6,187 nt of DNA from an archaeon. Its GTDB lineage: Archaea; Iainarchaeota; Iainarchaeia; Iainarchaeales; GCA-2688035. Shown here piece by piece: positions 5,647-6,187 of this stretch. The stretch lies in contig JAUWWX010000057.1 of the NCBI GenBank assembly GCA_030616665.1, positions 1-6,187 on the forward strand. Direction: 5' to 3'. The position numbers and the translations under genes are program-made. How positions within the stretch are numbered: the first letter of the stretch is position 1; every line of letters starts with the position of its first letter. The notes under the pieces were generated by a model that worked only from the letters and a program-made list of their open reading frames with translations, had not been told where the DNA came from and searched no databases.

Positions 5647-5874
5647 TTGCCAAAAAAGCCAGTCAAACCCAAGTATAATCCAGCGACGCAGGGGGAACGA
5701 CGAAGTGGCCAAGAAATCGTGCGGAAATTGCCTGATAGGCGAGGTTGGGGCGGAACGATTCCTCGGTATGAATATTCGTATAGGATTCCACCGAACTACA
5801 AACTTAAAAAAGGCCCGGCAATACGCAGAACCGACCCGAAAAAGGCCAAGGGCGGCGAAAAGAAAGGCAAGTGA
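5647..5874 (+). CDS. Small, strongly basic protein of unknown function
   Basis: This 75-codon ORF is not recognised. It starts with TTG at 5647, the only possible start after an upstream in-frame TAA at 5617-5619; GGTGG at 5636-5640 could be its ribosome binding site. It has about 23 Lys/Arg against 6 Asp/Glu, ten prolines and five tyrosines, no cysteine and no hydrophobic core. It looks largely disordered, with a lysine-rich tail (PKKAKGGEKKGK) and a central aromatic stretch GWGGTIPRYEYSYRIPPNY. Such a composition suits nucleic-acid or ribosome binding, which is inference. Its arginines are mostly CGA/CGG, unlike the AGG/AGA-rich neighbours, so it may be of foreign origin or not truly coding. 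It ends 17 nt before the convergent UbiA-like gene and is divergent from the HTH gene. An overlapping - strand frame (6117 to 5584) looks less protein-like. Confidence 0.55.
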   Translation: MPKKPVKPKYNPATQGERRSGQEIVRKLPDRRGWGGTIPRYEYSYRIPPNYKLKKGPAIRRTDPKKAKGGEKKGK

Positions 5875-5891
5875 CCAAATTCTTTTCATTT

Positions 5892-6187
5892 TCACACCAC
5901 CCCGACCAGGAACCCAATTAACGCAAGAAGCATTCCTGCCTTTGAAACCTTCTGCGCTCTTGCAAATTCTCCCATTCTCGCCTTCCAAAAGCTTGCCACA
6001 AAGACCAGGTTTGCGGCTGTAACAAGCGCAATGAAGGCAAGGCTGTTGAACCAGTTCACAAAAACCGGAATATAGACTGCGATGATTGCAACAAGGTAGT
6101 AGGCAGAGACAAACCAAAGGGTTTTCTTCTTTCCCAGGGCCATTGGCAGGCTCTTCTTGAAGCCCTTGTCTGCCTTCAAGTCCTCAA
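5892..6187 (-). CDS. UbiA-family prenyltransferase, C-terminal part (runs off the window)
   Basis: The - strand frame is open from the window edge to TGA at 5892-5894, giving about 98 residues of a C-terminus. It begins with EDLKADKGFKKSLPMALG, which fits the second aspartate-rich motif (DxxxD followed by G..SLP...G) of UbiA enzymes. These are integral membrane proteins that move a polyprenyl group from its diphosphate to an acceptor. Three hydrophobic helices follow (WFVSAYYLVAIIAVYIPVFV; FNSLAFIALVTAANLVFVAS; the final GMLLALIGFLVGVV), matching the end of the fold. A TTG at 6179 could be mistaken for a start but falls inside the motif, so the gene continues upstream. In archaea the family includes the digeranylgeranylglyceryl phosphate synthase of membrane lipid synthesis and quinone-type enzymes; the fragment cannot decide between them. 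Confidence 0.85.
   Translation of the reverse strand, partial: EDLKADKGFKKSLPMALGKKKTLWFVSAYYLVAIIAVYIPVFVNWFNSLAFIALVTAANLVFVASFWKARMGEFARAQKVSKAGMLLALIGFLVGVV

Noticed and set aside
5584..6117. 177-codon - strand frame overlapping the small basic ORF and the UbiA-like gene
   Set aside because: It runs antisense to the basic ORF and out of frame with UbiA, and it is rich in Cys and Trp with no coherent domain. It is a shadow frame.
1..6187. CRISPR array, insertion sequence, toxin-antitoxin or defence cassette
   Set aside because: No regularly spaced repeats, terminal inverted repeats or transposase motifs were found, and none of the genes belongs to such systems.

Overview
The window reads as a compact archaeal chromosome segment of moderate GC. 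The evidence is the gene content: a flap endonuclease FEN-1 with archaeal motifs, an MBF1 with an N-terminal zinc ribbon, an archaea-restricted family of HTH regulators with an extra N-terminal domain, and a UbiA-type prenyltransferase. Upstream regions show BRE/TATA-like elements about 27-30 nt before start codons, which suggests leaderless mRNAs. Arginine is mostly AGG/AGA in the main genes. The small gene sizes and tight packing would suit a DPANN-type lineage (Diapherotrites, Micrarchaeota or similar), but that placement is inference.

Layout. Positions 28-66 hold a hairpin plus T-tract that would end a + strand transcript entering from the left. On the - strand, 1976 down to 65 is a two-gene unit: MBF1 (transcription or translation co-regulator), then a multi-pass M50/site-2-protease-like membrane metalloprotease 10 nt downstream. 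A 233-nt gap (1977-2209) has no convincing gene but contains several inverted repeats, a clean TATA box and possibly a small RNA. A family 2 glycosyltransferase (2908 to 2210, - strand) is divergent from FEN-1 (from 2996, + strand), and each has its own promoter-like element in the 87-nt gap. Facing FEN-1 on the - strand is a translationally coupled pair: the HTH regulator (5587 to 4655) overlaps the start of a protein-L-isoaspartate O-methyltransferase (4662 to 4018) by 8 nt. Divergent from that pair, across an AT-rich region with two TTTAAA boxes, is a small, very basic, unrecognised protein (5647-5874, +). The right edge carries the C-terminal end of a UbiA-family prenyltransferase (-).

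How the genes relate. They are mostly independent housekeeping functions: DNA replication/repair (FEN-1), protein repair (PCMT), surface or lipid glycosylation (GT2), intramembrane proteolysis (M50), prenyl transfer (UbiA) and transcription regulators. No defence system, mobile element, CRISPR array, tRNA or rRNA was seen.

The most striking observation is in FEN-1. An in-frame TAG (3935-3937) ends the ORF right after the conserved DFS. The same frame then continues for 27 sense codons that match the canonical FEN-1 C-terminus, including a PCNA-binding QxxL..W box, before TAA at 4019-4021. This is a recent nonsense mutation, a sequence error, or a readthrough/recoded codon. The other two TAG codons in the window, ending the GT2 and PCMT genes, behave as ordinary stops.
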